This document shows positions 1 to 7,442 of a stretch of DNA of 64,000 nucleotides, piece by piece. This DNA comes from Actinomycetota bacterium (GTDB taxonomy: Bacteria > Actinomycetota > Acidimicrobiia > Actinomarinales > Actinomarinaceae): positions 1 to 64,000 of the forward strand of contig JACNGE010000012.1 in assembly GCA_014384285.1 (NCBI GenBank), read 5' to 3'. Made by a program: the position numbers and the translations under genes. Every line of letters begins with the position of its first letter. The stretch's first letter is position 1. The notes under the pieces are model-generated. The model saw only the letters and a list, made by a program, of their open reading frames with translations. It did no database searches and was not told where the DNA came from.

Positions 1-156
1 GGATATACCCTCAGATTGAGCGGCTTTGTGAAGGCTCTTTACTGACTTTTGTTTTTGTGAAGATGCCATTCCAGCAAACCACTTAAACTCTATATTTTTT
101 TGTTCGAAAAAAACACCCTCTTCATCGCTTGCAAGGAATACTGGTCTGTTTGCCAT
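1..156 (-). CDS. NADAR-like (DarT1-associated type) protein, N-terminal part
   Basis: Only the first 52 codons are in the window; the gene continues past base 1. It begins at the ATG complementary to 154-156 and reads MANRPVFLASDEEGVFFEQ..., then FKWFAGMASSQKQKSVKSLH. From memory this N-terminus (RPVF near the start, SQKQKS-SLH-AA near residue 40) resembles the NADAR family found with DarT1 toxins, enzymes that remove ADP-ribose from guanine bases. It lies 13 bp downstream of the NrtR-like Nudix gene on the same strand, so the two are probably cotranscribed. The catalytic part is not visible, so the function is inferred from a short match and the NAD-related neighbours. Confidence 0.5.
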   Translation of the reverse strand, partial: MANRPVFLASDEEGVFFEQKNIEFKWFAGMASSQKQKSVKSLHKAAQSEGIS

Positions 157-169
157 CTGGTACTTTCTA

Positions 170-988
170 CTATTCTTCTATTGCAATATTAATTATTGGA
201 ATCTCTGAAGTCATATCGTCTAAGTTCTTTTGATACTCGGACTCCTTCTCTCTTATAATCGCACCATCAGGATTAGCTATCATGCGCTCAAACTGAGGTA
301 TATCGTGTTCTTTATACCATGTTGGAGGTTTTCCCCTTCTTCCCTTTAAATCCTCTGGTGGATTCTTCACTTCACGTATCCAACCATCGACATTTGTTAA
401 TTTATCTCTAAAATTGGCAGGATCAAGTTCAACTTCCCATATTGTCTCATAAACGTCTTGAATCTGACCTAAAGTGAAGTAATCAGGAAGAAAACGTGTT
501 GCTAAACCACTGAATTCAAGGTTTCTCCGCACTCTATTAGAAGCATCTAATAAAATCTGATCATGATCAAAAGCTAATGGTGGAACTGAGCGTTGTATGT
601 ATTTTCTAGGAATTTTAAACCATTCATAATCAGAACTATCCTCTGTTAAAACTGGATCTTTATCAAAGGTGTAAACCCCAATAAAAGATGTCGTGACTAC
701 CCTCACTTTATCTTTGCCAACCTCTCTTATGTCTCTTTTACTATCAGAGTATGTTCTCACCTGAGATAAATATGAAGGAGCGATACCTGTCTCTTCAACG
801 AATTTTCGTAGAGCTGCATCCTCAACAGTTTCATCAACATTCACAAAGCCACCAGGGAGAGACCATTTGTTCTTTTGTGGTGTAATGTTTCTCTTGATAA
901 GCAAAACTTTTAAGGCACGTTCATCCCAGTCTATTTTAAAACAGACTACATTCACAGCATTTAGTGATAGTGGATATCTCTCAGTCAT
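170..988 (-). CDS. NrtR-like Nudix-domain regulator
   Basis: 272 aa. Residues 1-145 form a Nudix fold with the box GGFVNVDETVEDAAL-RKFVEETGI; the second residue of the usual RE-x-x-EE core is Lys rather than Glu, so hydrolysis may be weak or lost. Residues 165-235 look like the winged-helix tail of NrtR regulators (FTLGQIQDVYETI, then FRDKL, then GRRGKPPTWY). NrtR proteins sense ADP-ribose or related NAD metabolites and repress NAD salvage genes. It heads a leftward pair with the NADAR-like gene and diverges from the small-ORF operon starting at 1107, so it may control both. A Nudix hydrolase without regulatory function is the alternative. Confidence 0.75.
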   Translation of the reverse strand: MTERYPLSLNAVNVVCFKIDWDERALKVLLIKRNITPQKNKWSLPGGFVNVDETVEDAALRKFVEETGIAPSYLSQVRTYSDSKRDIREVGKDKVRVVTTSFIGVYTFDKDPVLTEDSSDYEWFKIPRKYIQRSVPPLAFDHDQILLDASNRVRRNLEFSGLATRFLPDYFTLGQIQDVYETIWEVELDPANFRDKLTNVDGWIREVKNPPEDLKGRRGKPPTWYKEHDIPQFERMIANPDGAIIREKESEYQKNLDDMTSEIPIINIAIEE

Positions 989-1079
989 GAAGATAAGTAT
1001 ACAAAGAATGTCTTTATAGTGCTATGTACTAAAAAACTTTAATATTAATTGTACTAATCACCAAAAACGTGTATATTAA

Positions 1080-1094
1080 TAGTGACAAACACTA
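1080..1094. promoter_or_regulatory. Inverted repeat TAGTG-N5-CACTA in divergent promoter region
   Basis: A perfect 5-bp inverted repeat lies 12 bp upstream of the ATG at 1107, inside the 118-bp gap between the NrtR-like gene and the rightward operon. The same gap has two copies of TGTACTAA (near 1025 and 1050) and TTTAATATTAA. These are candidate operators for the adjacent NrtR-like regulator, but no known NrtR consensus is clearly matched. Confidence 0.25.
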
Positions 1095-1106
1095 AAAAGG
1101 GCTACG

Positions 1107-1340
1107 ATGACGAGACTACAAACTCCTTACAGATCAACCTTATGTTGGTCTGCGTTCAATGGAACTCCTTGCTTGTGCAATGAGTGCTGGAGTTGTAAAA
1201 GAAAAATGAAGTATCACACAAAAGAAGAAGCTACACGGATTGCACTGCGAGCTAGTAGGCGTACTAGTTCACTCATTCACTCCTACTCTTGTTCCTACTG
1301 TGACTCCTTTCATATTGGTCATGTAGGAAGAAGACAATAA
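1107..1340 (+). CDS. Small Cys-rich zinc-ribbon-like protein
   Basis: 77 aa, starting at an ATG preceded by AAAGGG. Cysteines cluster as CLCNECWSCK near residues 22-31 and as CSYC followed by HIGH near the C-terminus (YSCSYCDSFHIGH). The second motif resembles the YxCxYCxxxHxGH zinc-finger signature common in small phage and bacterial proteins. It also has basic stretches (KRKMKYHTKEEATR, RASRR), so nucleic-acid binding is plausible. It overlaps the next gene by one base and is the first gene of the rightward island operon. The specific function is unknown. Confidence 0.6.
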   Translation: MTRLQTPYRSTLCWSAFNGTPCLCNECWSCKRKMKYHTKEEATRIALRASRRTSSLIHSYSCSYCDSFHIGHVGRRQ

Positions 1341-1957
1341 TGGCGGTTGTTAATCTCCTTGGCGACAGCATTATTGATAATAAAGTCTACGTGGGCCCCC
1401 ATGAACTTAGTGTCACTGAACACCTACATAATTTAACTGATGATGTCATTAACTCCATTGCAGTTGATGGTCATACAACAAAAGATGTTATTCATGCACA
1501 GTTAGATAAGTTGCCCTACTACTCAACGCATCAAGTGCTCTCCATTGGTGGTAATGATCTTCTACAAAATATGTTTTTCTTAAAAAATACAGAACAGTTG
1601 ACCGCAAATGAAGTTTTTGAGCAATCTGTTGGGATTATGGCACCAATTAAACGAAGGTATCAGACCATTGTAGAAAAACTGTCACTGCAAAATTCTAATA
1701 TTTTGTTATGTACAGTTTATGAAGGAAATCTATTGAACGACCCCCTATTGTATGATATTGCACTTTCTTCTAAGGCAATGGTCTCGATGCTGAATGACAT
1801 CGTCTACTCCACTGCAAATACCTATAATGCTGAGGTTTTAGAGCTGAGAAATATTTTTACTAAACCAAAAGATTACGCAAACCCCATAGAGCCATCACAT
1901 ATTGGTGGATCAAAGTTTGCTTTAGAGATAAACGATTGGATTCAAGAGAGTGCTTAA
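1340..1957 (+). CDS. SGNH/GDSL-type hydrolase
   Basis: 205 aa with the three SGNH blocks: block I GDSI at residues 8-11 (nucleophile Ser), block III GGND near residue 76, and a C-terminal His in EPSHIGG, where the usual Asp of DxxH is Glu. No signal peptide is visible, so it probably acts in the cytoplasm. The family includes esterases, lipases and acyl- or deacetylases; substrate cannot be inferred. Its first codons overlap the stop of the preceding gene, and the next gene begins inside its last codons, indicating translational coupling. Confidence 0.7.
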   Translation: MAVVNLLGDSIIDNKVYVGPHELSVTEHLHNLTDDVINSIAVDGHTTKDVIHAQLDKLPYYSTHQVLSIGGNDLLQNMFFLKNTEQLTANEVFEQSVGIMAPIKRRYQTIVEKLSLQNSNILLCTVYEGNLLNDPLLYDIALSSKAMVSMLNDIVYSTANTYNAEVLELRNIFTKPKDYANPIEPSHIGGSKFALEINDWIQESA

Positions 1958-3431
1958 AACCCTATACGTTTATTTTATGGCTTCAGTGTGGATTGGAAGT
2001 TGGGGACTTTTTGCTGTAGATGAAGTAGGTGCTTCACTTACTCATATATTAGAAAAAAATGATTTAGAAATAAATTCTGTCCTTAAACCTGGCTATGTCA
2101 TGCATGAAAAGAATGGTGTAAAGTTTATGATTAAATCTGAAACGGCAGAGAAAATGGGTGTCGTTACTCTTGAGATGGAGTGCGATAGTCCAGAATTTTG
2201 GGATAACATTGAATATGAAGTAGATCTAGAAACCCTTGAGTTTGTAGTAGATTTCAATAATCTCAACTACAGAGATTACAAGATTCGAAATCTCTATGTA
2301 ATAACTGAACCCTACTCTCCTGATGCTGCAGATTGGAACCATAGTACCAAAGGTTTTGAGTACCATAACTTTACAAAAACTCTTGTACCGCATTATCACG
2401 ATGTTGCGACAGTTCGACTACCACTTTATAAATCAAACTTCGCTTCGTTGGAAAAAACATATCCCCTAGATGTAAAACTTGAAGCAATCAGTATGGGGAC
2501 TTCTTCTTCAGTTGCCTGTGTTAAGGAAAATGTAACGACGATTCCAGTTGAGAGATTTAGAGACTTTGAAAACATGGAGCCATTTTTTGCTGATGGTATA
2601 TTCGAGCCGTATGATATTGAAAATTTACAGATAGAGGCTTCGGGAGAAGATGCCTTTATAGAAAAGTTTATGGAGTATCAAGACTTGAGAAAATCTGGAG
2701 CAGAGCTTCCTTCATTAGAAGCTGGATTAGCTTTGCTTGGCAAGGATCTCATTTTCGAACCAAGTAATGATGGTGATTATAAGTGGGAAGACCAACCTGT
2801 TAGACATAAAAAACTTAGGAATAACAAAACAGTCATTGGGCTTTATGGTGATGTTATTAAGTCTGATTTAGAAGATGTAAACAAAATGATACAGGCCTTA
2901 CATGTTGTAGCTCCTGGTCTAGATATCTCTTACTCCAGTGAAACAAAAGATGTTACCTTACCAATTCACTTTACTGATTGCAAAGATAAGCTCGGCAAAC
3001 ACATAGGTTGTAAGACTGAAGGTTTTGTAGGGGTTTACTTTGCGAATTTTAAAGATTACATCTGGATTGATAGCAGTAAACGAGGTGACTATCGTTCCCA
3101 TATAATCATTCATGAAATTGGGCATGCTCTTGGTTTGGGTCACAATCTCTGCTGGACATCAGCAATGACCTATGAGTTTTCAGGACCACGGGTTCCATAC
3201 TTAAGTCACATTGATTTAATGCAGCTACAAATCTTATACCATCCGGATTTAACACCTAACTCATATAGTTATAAGACTGCCAAAAGATCCTTAGGGAGAC
3301 AAGAAGTAATAAACAAACTGGGTCTCTCGGAGGAACGAGTTTCCTATTATGAAGACAATATTGAGGAGGCTTGCTATCAAAAGCCTGGAGTTTATGACTA
3401 CCTGATTGAACTACAAGGAATTGAAAACTAA
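1950..3431 (+). CDS. Matrixin-like zinc metalloprotease, probably exported
   Basis: 493 aa from a GTG that overlaps the preceding gene by 8 bp; an ATG at 1977 is an alternative. The N-terminus is hydrophobic (MASVWIGSWGLFAV), consistent with a signal peptide. Near residue 390 the motif HEIGHALGLGH supplies the full HExxHxxGxxH zinc site of metzincins, followed by SAMTYE, a plausible Met-turn. The roughly 300 residues before it have no recognised fold. An extracellular M10/matrixin-type peptidase is the best reading. Such a protease coupled to an SGNH hydrolase inside an integrated element is unusual; the target is unknown. Confidence 0.75.
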   Translation: MLKTLYVYFMASVWIGSWGLFAVDEVGASLTHILEKNDLEINSVLKPGYVMHEKNGVKFMIKSETAEKMGVVTLEMECDSPEFWDNIEYEVDLETLEFVVDFNNLNYRDYKIRNLYVITEPYSPDAADWNHSTKGFEYHNFTKTLVPHYHDVATVRLPLYKSNFASLEKTYPLDVKLEAISMGTSSSVACVKENVTTIPVERFRDFENMEPFFADGIFEPYDIENLQIEASGEDAFIEKFMEYQDLRKSGAELPSLEAGLALLGKDLIFEPSNDGDYKWEDQPVRHKKLRNNKTVIGLYGDVIKSDLEDVNKMIQALHVVAPGLDISYSSETKDVTLPIHFTDCKDKLGKHIGCKTEGFVGVYFANFKDYIWIDSSKRGDYRSHIIIHEIGHALGLGHNLCWTSAMTYEFSGPRVPYLSHIDLMQLQILYHPDLTPNSYSYKTAKRSLGRQEVINKLGLSEERVSYYEDNIEEACYQKPGVYDYLIELQGIEN

Positions 3432-3641
3432 ATGGGGGTTTTTAATAGTGATGCAGAAGAAAATAGTTTTATACGTAATTTACACCTTCTTTCGTTTAGT
3501 AAAGAAGTTGCAGACACATTAAATTTAATCTGCGGAATGTGTGAAAAACCTTTTTTTACTAATTTATCTGGAGTTGAAGTTTGTGAGGATTGTCATGATC
3601 ATATCCAAGAATTAATTGAGGAATTTAAAAATGATTGTTAA
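3432..3641 (+). CDS. Small protein with paired CxxC zinc knuckles
   Basis: 69 aa starting immediately after the protease stop codon. CGMC (about residues 35-38) and CEDC (about 51-54) are separated by a short loop (EKPFFTNLSGVEV), giving a typical four-Cys zinc ribbon, followed by an acidic helical tail. No family recognised. It resembles the C-terminal part of the 92-aa protein at 7142-7420, which also carries two CxxC knuckles. Probably cotranscribed with its neighbours. Confidence 0.55.
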   Translation: MGVFNSDAEENSFIRNLHLLSFSKEVADTLNLICGMCEKPFFTNLSGVEVCEDCHDHIQELIEEFKNDC

Positions 3642-3900
3642 TTATTTGTTACTAAAAGTAAAGAACTCTACTCAACGAGGCTTTTATAGAAATACAGCAA
3701 TAGGTAGACGCATACTTTATAGAAAAACAGGCTGGCCAAACTCTGTTCTATGGCCAGAGTATGCAAGAAAATATGGAGTACTTAGAGCGAATGACAGAAC
3801 GAAGTACTTTACTAAAAAAGAGTTTCTCCTAAGTGGAGACCCTAAAAAAATTGCTTATGCAAAAGAGAGAATAAAAACACAAAGGAGGTTCTACTTATGA
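3631..3900 (+). CDS. Small basic hypothetical protein
   Basis: 89 aa. The ATG at 3631 is preferred over the upstream TTG at 3616 because GAGGAA lies at a good distance before it; the gene then overlaps the preceding one by 11 bp. The protein is very basic and rich in aromatic residues (IGRRILYRKTGWPN, KYFTKKEFLLSGD, ERIKTQRRFYL), suggesting nucleic-acid or membrane-surface binding. No homologue recognised. Confidence 0.5.
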   Translation: MIVNYLLLKVKNSTQRGFYRNTAIGRRILYRKTGWPNSVLWPEYARKYGVLRANDRTKYFTKKEFLLSGDPKKIAYAKERIKTQRRFYL

Positions 3901-4037
3901 GAGAAACTAAAACATTAGTACTTCATATTGAAGTAACTGATGAAAGTATAAGGACTGCTGAACAAAGAGAAAATTTCTTTAAGGGTTACATCAATAGTAT
4001 TCCTGGGGTAAAAATTGTTAAGACAGAAGTGATTTAG
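3897..4037 (+). CDS. 46-aa hypothetical protein related to the next gene
   Basis: A short ORF overlapping the previous stop by 4 bp (ATGA) and preceded by a strong AAAGGAGG ribosome-binding site. It encodes MRETKTLVLHIEVTDE, then QRENFFKGYINSIPGV and a beta-like tail. The pattern of a beta strand, an acidic loop, an E-FF-IN-I-G helix and a final strand is repeated in the 62-aa protein at 4095-4283, so the two look like diverged duplicates. Function unknown. Confidence 0.5.
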   Translation: MRETKTLVLHIEVTDESIRTAEQRENFFKGYINSIPGVKIVKTEVI

Positions 4038-4094
4038 ATTTTTAGAGTAAATTATTTAGAACAAATCGTTGCAAAGAGACAACTGGGAGGTTAG

Positions 4095-4283
4095 ATGAAG
4101 CTTTTAATAATAGAGATTAAAATAGACGATAAATGGATTCGTAGAGAGCCAGATGAATATATTGAATTTTTTAGAAGATGCATAAATAGAATAAGCGGAT
4201 TAAATGTGAAGGACATAGGTCTTGTTGAGAGAACTGTTGATAACTTTTGGGAGAACCTCTGGAGGATTGTTAATGAAAAATGA
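4095..4283 (+). CDS. 62-aa hypothetical protein, paralogue of the 46-aa protein
   Basis: ATG preceded by GGGAGG. Sequence begins MKLLIIEIKIDDKWIRREPD and continues EYIEFFRRCINRISG, matching the layout of the upstream 46-aa protein (strand, acidic loop, E-FF-IN-I-G helix). It carries about 20 extra C-terminal residues (VERTVDNFWENLWRIVNEK). It lies just before the ADP-ribosylglycohydrolase gene. No known family recognised; a small binding or antitoxin-like fold is possible but unsupported. Confidence 0.5.
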   Translation: MKLLIIEIKIDDKWIRREPDEYIEFFRRCINRISGLNVKDIGLVERTVDNFWENLWRIVNEK

Positions 4284-4301
4284 AATAGAAAGAGGAATAG
4301 G

Positions 4302-5297
4302 GTGTTAACTAAATATAGAGGAGTCATACTTGGTTTGGCGTATGCTGATGCTCTTGGTGCTGGTTATGAATTTTTTAAGGGAAAAATTGGCGAAGACGAA
4401 GTTATAGATTTTATAGAAATACCAAAAATTACTGCACATAAAAAATATGAATGGTCTGACGATACTGCAATGACATACCTCACCTTAAAAGCAATAAATT
4501 CGAGCAACTCCAATCCAGAATTTGTTGATTATGAACTTTTATCTGAATTATTTATTGACTGGTATAAAGGTGCGCCAGACAAAGGAATGCATACTTATAA
4601 TGTTCTATCTCAGACAGAAGCCTATAAGAAAAAAAATCCCAGCGAACAGGAAGTTATGGCAAAAATTGCAAAAGAAATAACTTTAAATAACCCAATGACT
4701 GCTGGTAATGGTGGGTTAATGAGAATTGCAGCTGGGTTAATTCCGCTTCATGTAGGAAGAATTAAAGATGACTTTGGGATAATGAGGACAGCATCGGCAT
4801 TAAATAACCTTACACATCCACACGTAGACTCTGAACAAAGTTGTAGGCTATTTTTATTTCTACTACATCAATTGATTGACCCATATGAGGAAGTAGCTAA
4901 TAAAAAAGATTTTTATAAATTTTTACATCATTGGATGAAAACACTTGAAGCAGGAAAGCTGGGAGGAATCGTAAGTGATGCTCTGGATGCAGATTTAAAA
5001 ACATTAAATCCTAATAGATACGTAGTCACCACTTTATCTTTGGCTATTGGAGCAATCTATCAGACTTGGGATGATGGAATATCACCAAAAGAACATTACC
5101 TAAAAGCTATACATACCTGTATCCGTGTTGGTGATGATACAGATACAACTTCTGCAGTTGCAGGTGCGATGCTTGGTGCTATTTACGGCGAAGAATGTCT
5201 ACCTGAAAATGTCGTTAAAATTTTTGGATATGCTGGAGAAAAGTATCCACACGTTACCTATCGAGACATTGTGGAGACAATTAATGAGCTTTTATAA
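4302..5297 (+). CDS. ADP-ribosylglycohydrolase family protein
   Basis: 331 aa from a GTG preceded by AGAGGA. The family (DraG/ARH-like) hydrolyses ADP-ribose linked to proteins, nucleic acids or small molecules, using two metal ions. Visible signatures are GLAYADALGAGYEF at the N-terminus, WSDDTAMT near residue 49 (the SDDT metal motif), NGGLMRIA near 140, and VGDDTDTTSAVAGAMLGA near 275-292 (second metal motif). All expected acidic ligands appear intact, so it is probably active. With the NADAR-like and NrtR-like genes at the left edge it gives this island three NAD/ADP-ribose genes. Confidence 0.9.
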   Translation: MLTKYRGVILGLAYADALGAGYEFFKGKIGEDEVIDFIEIPKITAHKKYEWSDDTAMTYLTLKAINSSNSNPEFVDYELLSELFIDWYKGAPDKGMHTYNVLSQTEAYKKKNPSEQEVMAKIAKEITLNNPMTAGNGGLMRIAAGLIPLHVGRIKDDFGIMRTASALNNLTHPHVDSEQSCRLFLFLLHQLIDPYEEVANKKDFYKFLHHWMKTLEAGKLGGIVSDALDADLKTLNPNRYVVTTLSLAIGAIYQTWDDGISPKEHYLKAIHTCIRVGDDTDTTSAVAGAMLGAIYGEECLPENVVKIFGYAGEKYPHVTYRDIVETINELL

Positions 5298-6771
5298 ACT
5301 TACCTTCTCAATCTTTCTTTTAATATTTGTTGCATGTTCATCAAACATAGAAACAAACAACTCTGAGGAAACAAACACTTTTGTTCAGGTTTCATCTACA
5401 ACAACTGCTATGGAGGCTGGTGAAGGTATAGACTGGGGACAAGCCTTTAGTAATTTTGAAAATTATTGGGAACCTCTTCTAAAAGAAAATAGACCTTTAA
5501 CAGATAAAGAGCTTAACATAACTTACGCTCTCCGTGAATTAATGGATCAAGAGTTTGATTATTTTGAAGGAAAAGGAGGATATTTCTATCTAGAGGATTT
5601 TATTTGTAATGAAAAAGTTAGAGGAACGAGTCCAGCCGGGTATATAGACGAAACACATCCCGTTCAATTAACAGATACTGATGCTTATAATCCTGATGGT
5701 TTTTGGGGATATTGTGATACTGCAAGTTCCGATGAATGGATGAGCACTTTCGGGATACCTTTTTTTCAGGATGGAATCTGGTGGACTTTTGTTAATACCG
5801 ATATATATGACACTGCAATTAATGATTGTAAAAAGGTAGTCGAGATATGTGATTCTCAGTGGGTTCTAGCTACAAGAGTAAAGATTGAGATTCCTGAAGA
5901 TTTTTTAGCCCAGTTAGATAGTCCTGAAGTAGAAAATGTAGTTCAGGATATTCAAGATACCTCTGTCCGTGATTATAGATATAACAGAGGTGTACTTAGG
6001 TATGCACCTTGGCAAAGTATTCCATTAGTTTCGAAAGCCACTCATGCCTATGAAGAGAAAACAATTGATCCTGATCATGATTACATTGATTACTTTATAT
6101 ATCAAATTGACTTTCCTCAATTCAATGATGATATTGCTTGCAGCAAAGAGATAAATACGGCAATCACAAATACCATGAATAGTTTTATCAGTGATAAAAA
6201 AAGTATTCTTGAAAACTACACACCTAAAGATGCTGAAGAAGATGGGTATGAGTTTTGGGAGCAACTCCTGGTTTATTATGATATTGTAGAGGTCTCTGAT
6301 TTTGTAGTTTCCGTAATCATTACAAACCAATCATATAGCTTTGGTGCTGCTCATCCTGTCTCTTATCCTGTATCTTTAAATTTCGATTTGAGGGACTGTA
6401 GTGAGATTTCAATTACTAAGCTTTTTGATGTAAATTCAGGATATGAAGATGTTCTTTTGCACGAAATGCAATTACAAGTTTGTTCACCATTATATGAAGA
6501 TCTGTGTAATCAATATTTCGAAAAGGAACCAAAATCACTCATAGATCTTGAAAAATGTTGTTCTGTCGTAGCTATTTCACAATATGGTTTATTTATTAAT
6601 TTTTGGGAATACGAGGTAAGTGGATATGCACAAGGTGCAGAATTAATCCTCATACCTTGGGCTGGAATAGCTTCAAATTTAGACAAAGATGGTCCTTACG
6701 CAGATATTCTTAGAGAATATAGTCAAATGTCTTGGTTGGTGACTCCTTATGAGCCAGAATGGGACTTCTAA
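5284..6771 (+). CDS. Lipoprotein with DUF4163/DUF3298-like (RsiV-type) domain
   Basis: 495 aa from the ATG at 5284, which overlaps the preceding gene by 14 bp and starts a clear lipoprotein signal (hydrophobic core then FVACSS lipobox). A Ser/Thr-rich spacer follows. The C-terminal half carries YSFGAAHPVSYPVSLNFD and the strand FDLRDCSEISITKLF, the typical core of DUF3298, preceded by a DUF4163-like stretch (YQIDFPQFND). These domains occur in extracytoplasmic parts of anti-sigma factors and cell-wall proteins. Probably membrane-anchored outside the cell; ligand unknown. Translational coupling to the ADP-ribosylglycohydrolase is notable. Confidence 0.7.
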   Translation: MSFYKLTFSIFLLIFVACSSNIETNNSEETNTFVQVSSTTTAMEAGEGIDWGQAFSNFENYWEPLLKENRPLTDKELNITYALRELMDQEFDYFEGKGGYFYLEDFICNEKVRGTSPAGYIDETHPVQLTDTDAYNPDGFWGYCDTASSDEWMSTFGIPFFQDGIWWTFVNTDIYDTAINDCKKVVEICDSQWVLATRVKIEIPEDFLAQLDSPEVENVVQDIQDTSVRDYRYNRGVLRYAPWQSIPLVSKATHAYEEKTIDPDHDYIDYFIYQIDFPQFNDDIACSKEINTAITNTMNSFISDKKSILENYTPKDAEEDGYEFWEQLLVYYDIVEVSDFVVSVIITNQSYSFGAAHPVSYPVSLNFDLRDCSEISITKLFDVNSGYEDVLLHEMQLQVCSPLYEDLCNQYFEKEPKSLIDLEKCCSVVAISQYGLFINFWEYEVSGYAQGAELILIPWAGIASNLDKDGPYADILREYSQMSWLVTPYEPEWDF

Positions 6772-6823
6772 AAAACCCAGTAACCAATTGCATTTTTTAG
6801 AGTCTAAATAATGTAAACAAAAG

Positions 6824-6837
6824 AGACAGTACTGTCT
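6824..6837. promoter_or_regulatory. Perfect 14-bp palindrome followed by a T run
   Basis: AGACAGTACTGTCT is a perfect palindrome in the 158-bp gap after the lipoprotein gene and is followed by TTTTA. It could be a weak intrinsic terminator for the upstream operon or an operator for the 6930 gene. The very short loop argues against a strong terminator. Confidence 0.3.
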
Positions 6838-6929
6838 TTTTACTCAATCATCATAATTAGAAAACACTGTGTATGAATCATTGAGCTCGGATTACAGAAC
6901 AATAACAATGTAAAAGGAGCCACTGCTGT

Positions 6930-7142
6930 ATGCATGATGAACTACTAGATATAGAGATTAAAAAATCTCCAATGTGGGAAATCAATAATCCAAGGGTAAA
7001 TGCCTTAATAAGGGCAACGATGGATATTGTCTACCTGTCGAAAGAAATGAAACCAGATCATAAAGAGGAAGTCTTTAATGTATTAATTTCCTGTGTAAGA
7101 ATATACGGTGATCCGGATCTAATTAAAAAGGAGATGATCTAA
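6930..7142 (+). CDS. Small acidic hypothetical protein
   Basis: 70 aa, ATG with AAAGGAG about 12 bases upstream. Predicted mostly helical (VNALIRATMDIVYLSKEM, HKEEVFNVLISCVRIYG). No recognised domain. Its last base is the first base of the next gene's ATG, so the two are translationally coupled. Confidence 0.45.
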   Translation: MHDELLDIEIKKSPMWEINNPRVNALIRATMDIVYLSKEMKPDHKEEVFNVLISCVRIYGDPDLIKKEMI

Positions 7143-7420
7143 TGGAGACTTCTATAGACATGGCGTATGTGACCTTCTTGCTCTTTCTTGTAGTTGTTGA
7201 ACGAAGAGTAACTGGTGTAAAGACAATAAAGAAACTCATAGAACAACAAGAGTTAATTACTAAACAGGCAGAAAAAATTAACTTGTATTTGAAATTCCAA
7301 ATGAAAAAACTAGAATTTCGACAAAATAATTTCTGTATTGAGTGCTCTAAAATGATTCCCAATCAACAAACACTTGGCATGTGTTTAGTTTGTTATGAGA
7401 AAATATTTGAAAGTAAGTAA
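7142..7420 (+). CDS. Membrane-anchored coiled-coil protein with zinc knuckles
   Basis: 92 aa. A hydrophobic N-terminal segment (MAYVTFLLFLVVV) is followed by a helical, probably coiled-coil stretch (IKKLIEQQELITKQAEKI) and a C-terminal four-Cys module (CIEC ... CLVC). It is the last gene before the tRNA-Val fragment and so the last gene of the putative island. The Cys module resembles that of the 69-aa protein at 3432-3641. Function unknown. Confidence 0.5.
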   Translation: METSIDMAYVTFLLFLVVVERRVTGVKTIKKLIEQQELITKQAEKINLYLKFQMKKLEFRQNNFCIECSKMIPNQQTLGMCLVCYEKIFESK

Positions 7421-7442
7421 AATTTAATGCCTTACAAATGCT

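Noticed and set aside
4091-4327. 78-aa minus-strand ORF opposite the 62-aa gene
   Set aside because: Antisense shadow; the plus-strand frame has the ribosome-binding site and the paralogous pattern.
5125-5283. N-terminal extension of the lipoprotein into the ADP-ribosylglycohydrolase gene
   Set aside because: The lipoprotein signal begins at the ATG at 5284; the extra 53 residues are out-of-frame reading of the upstream gene.
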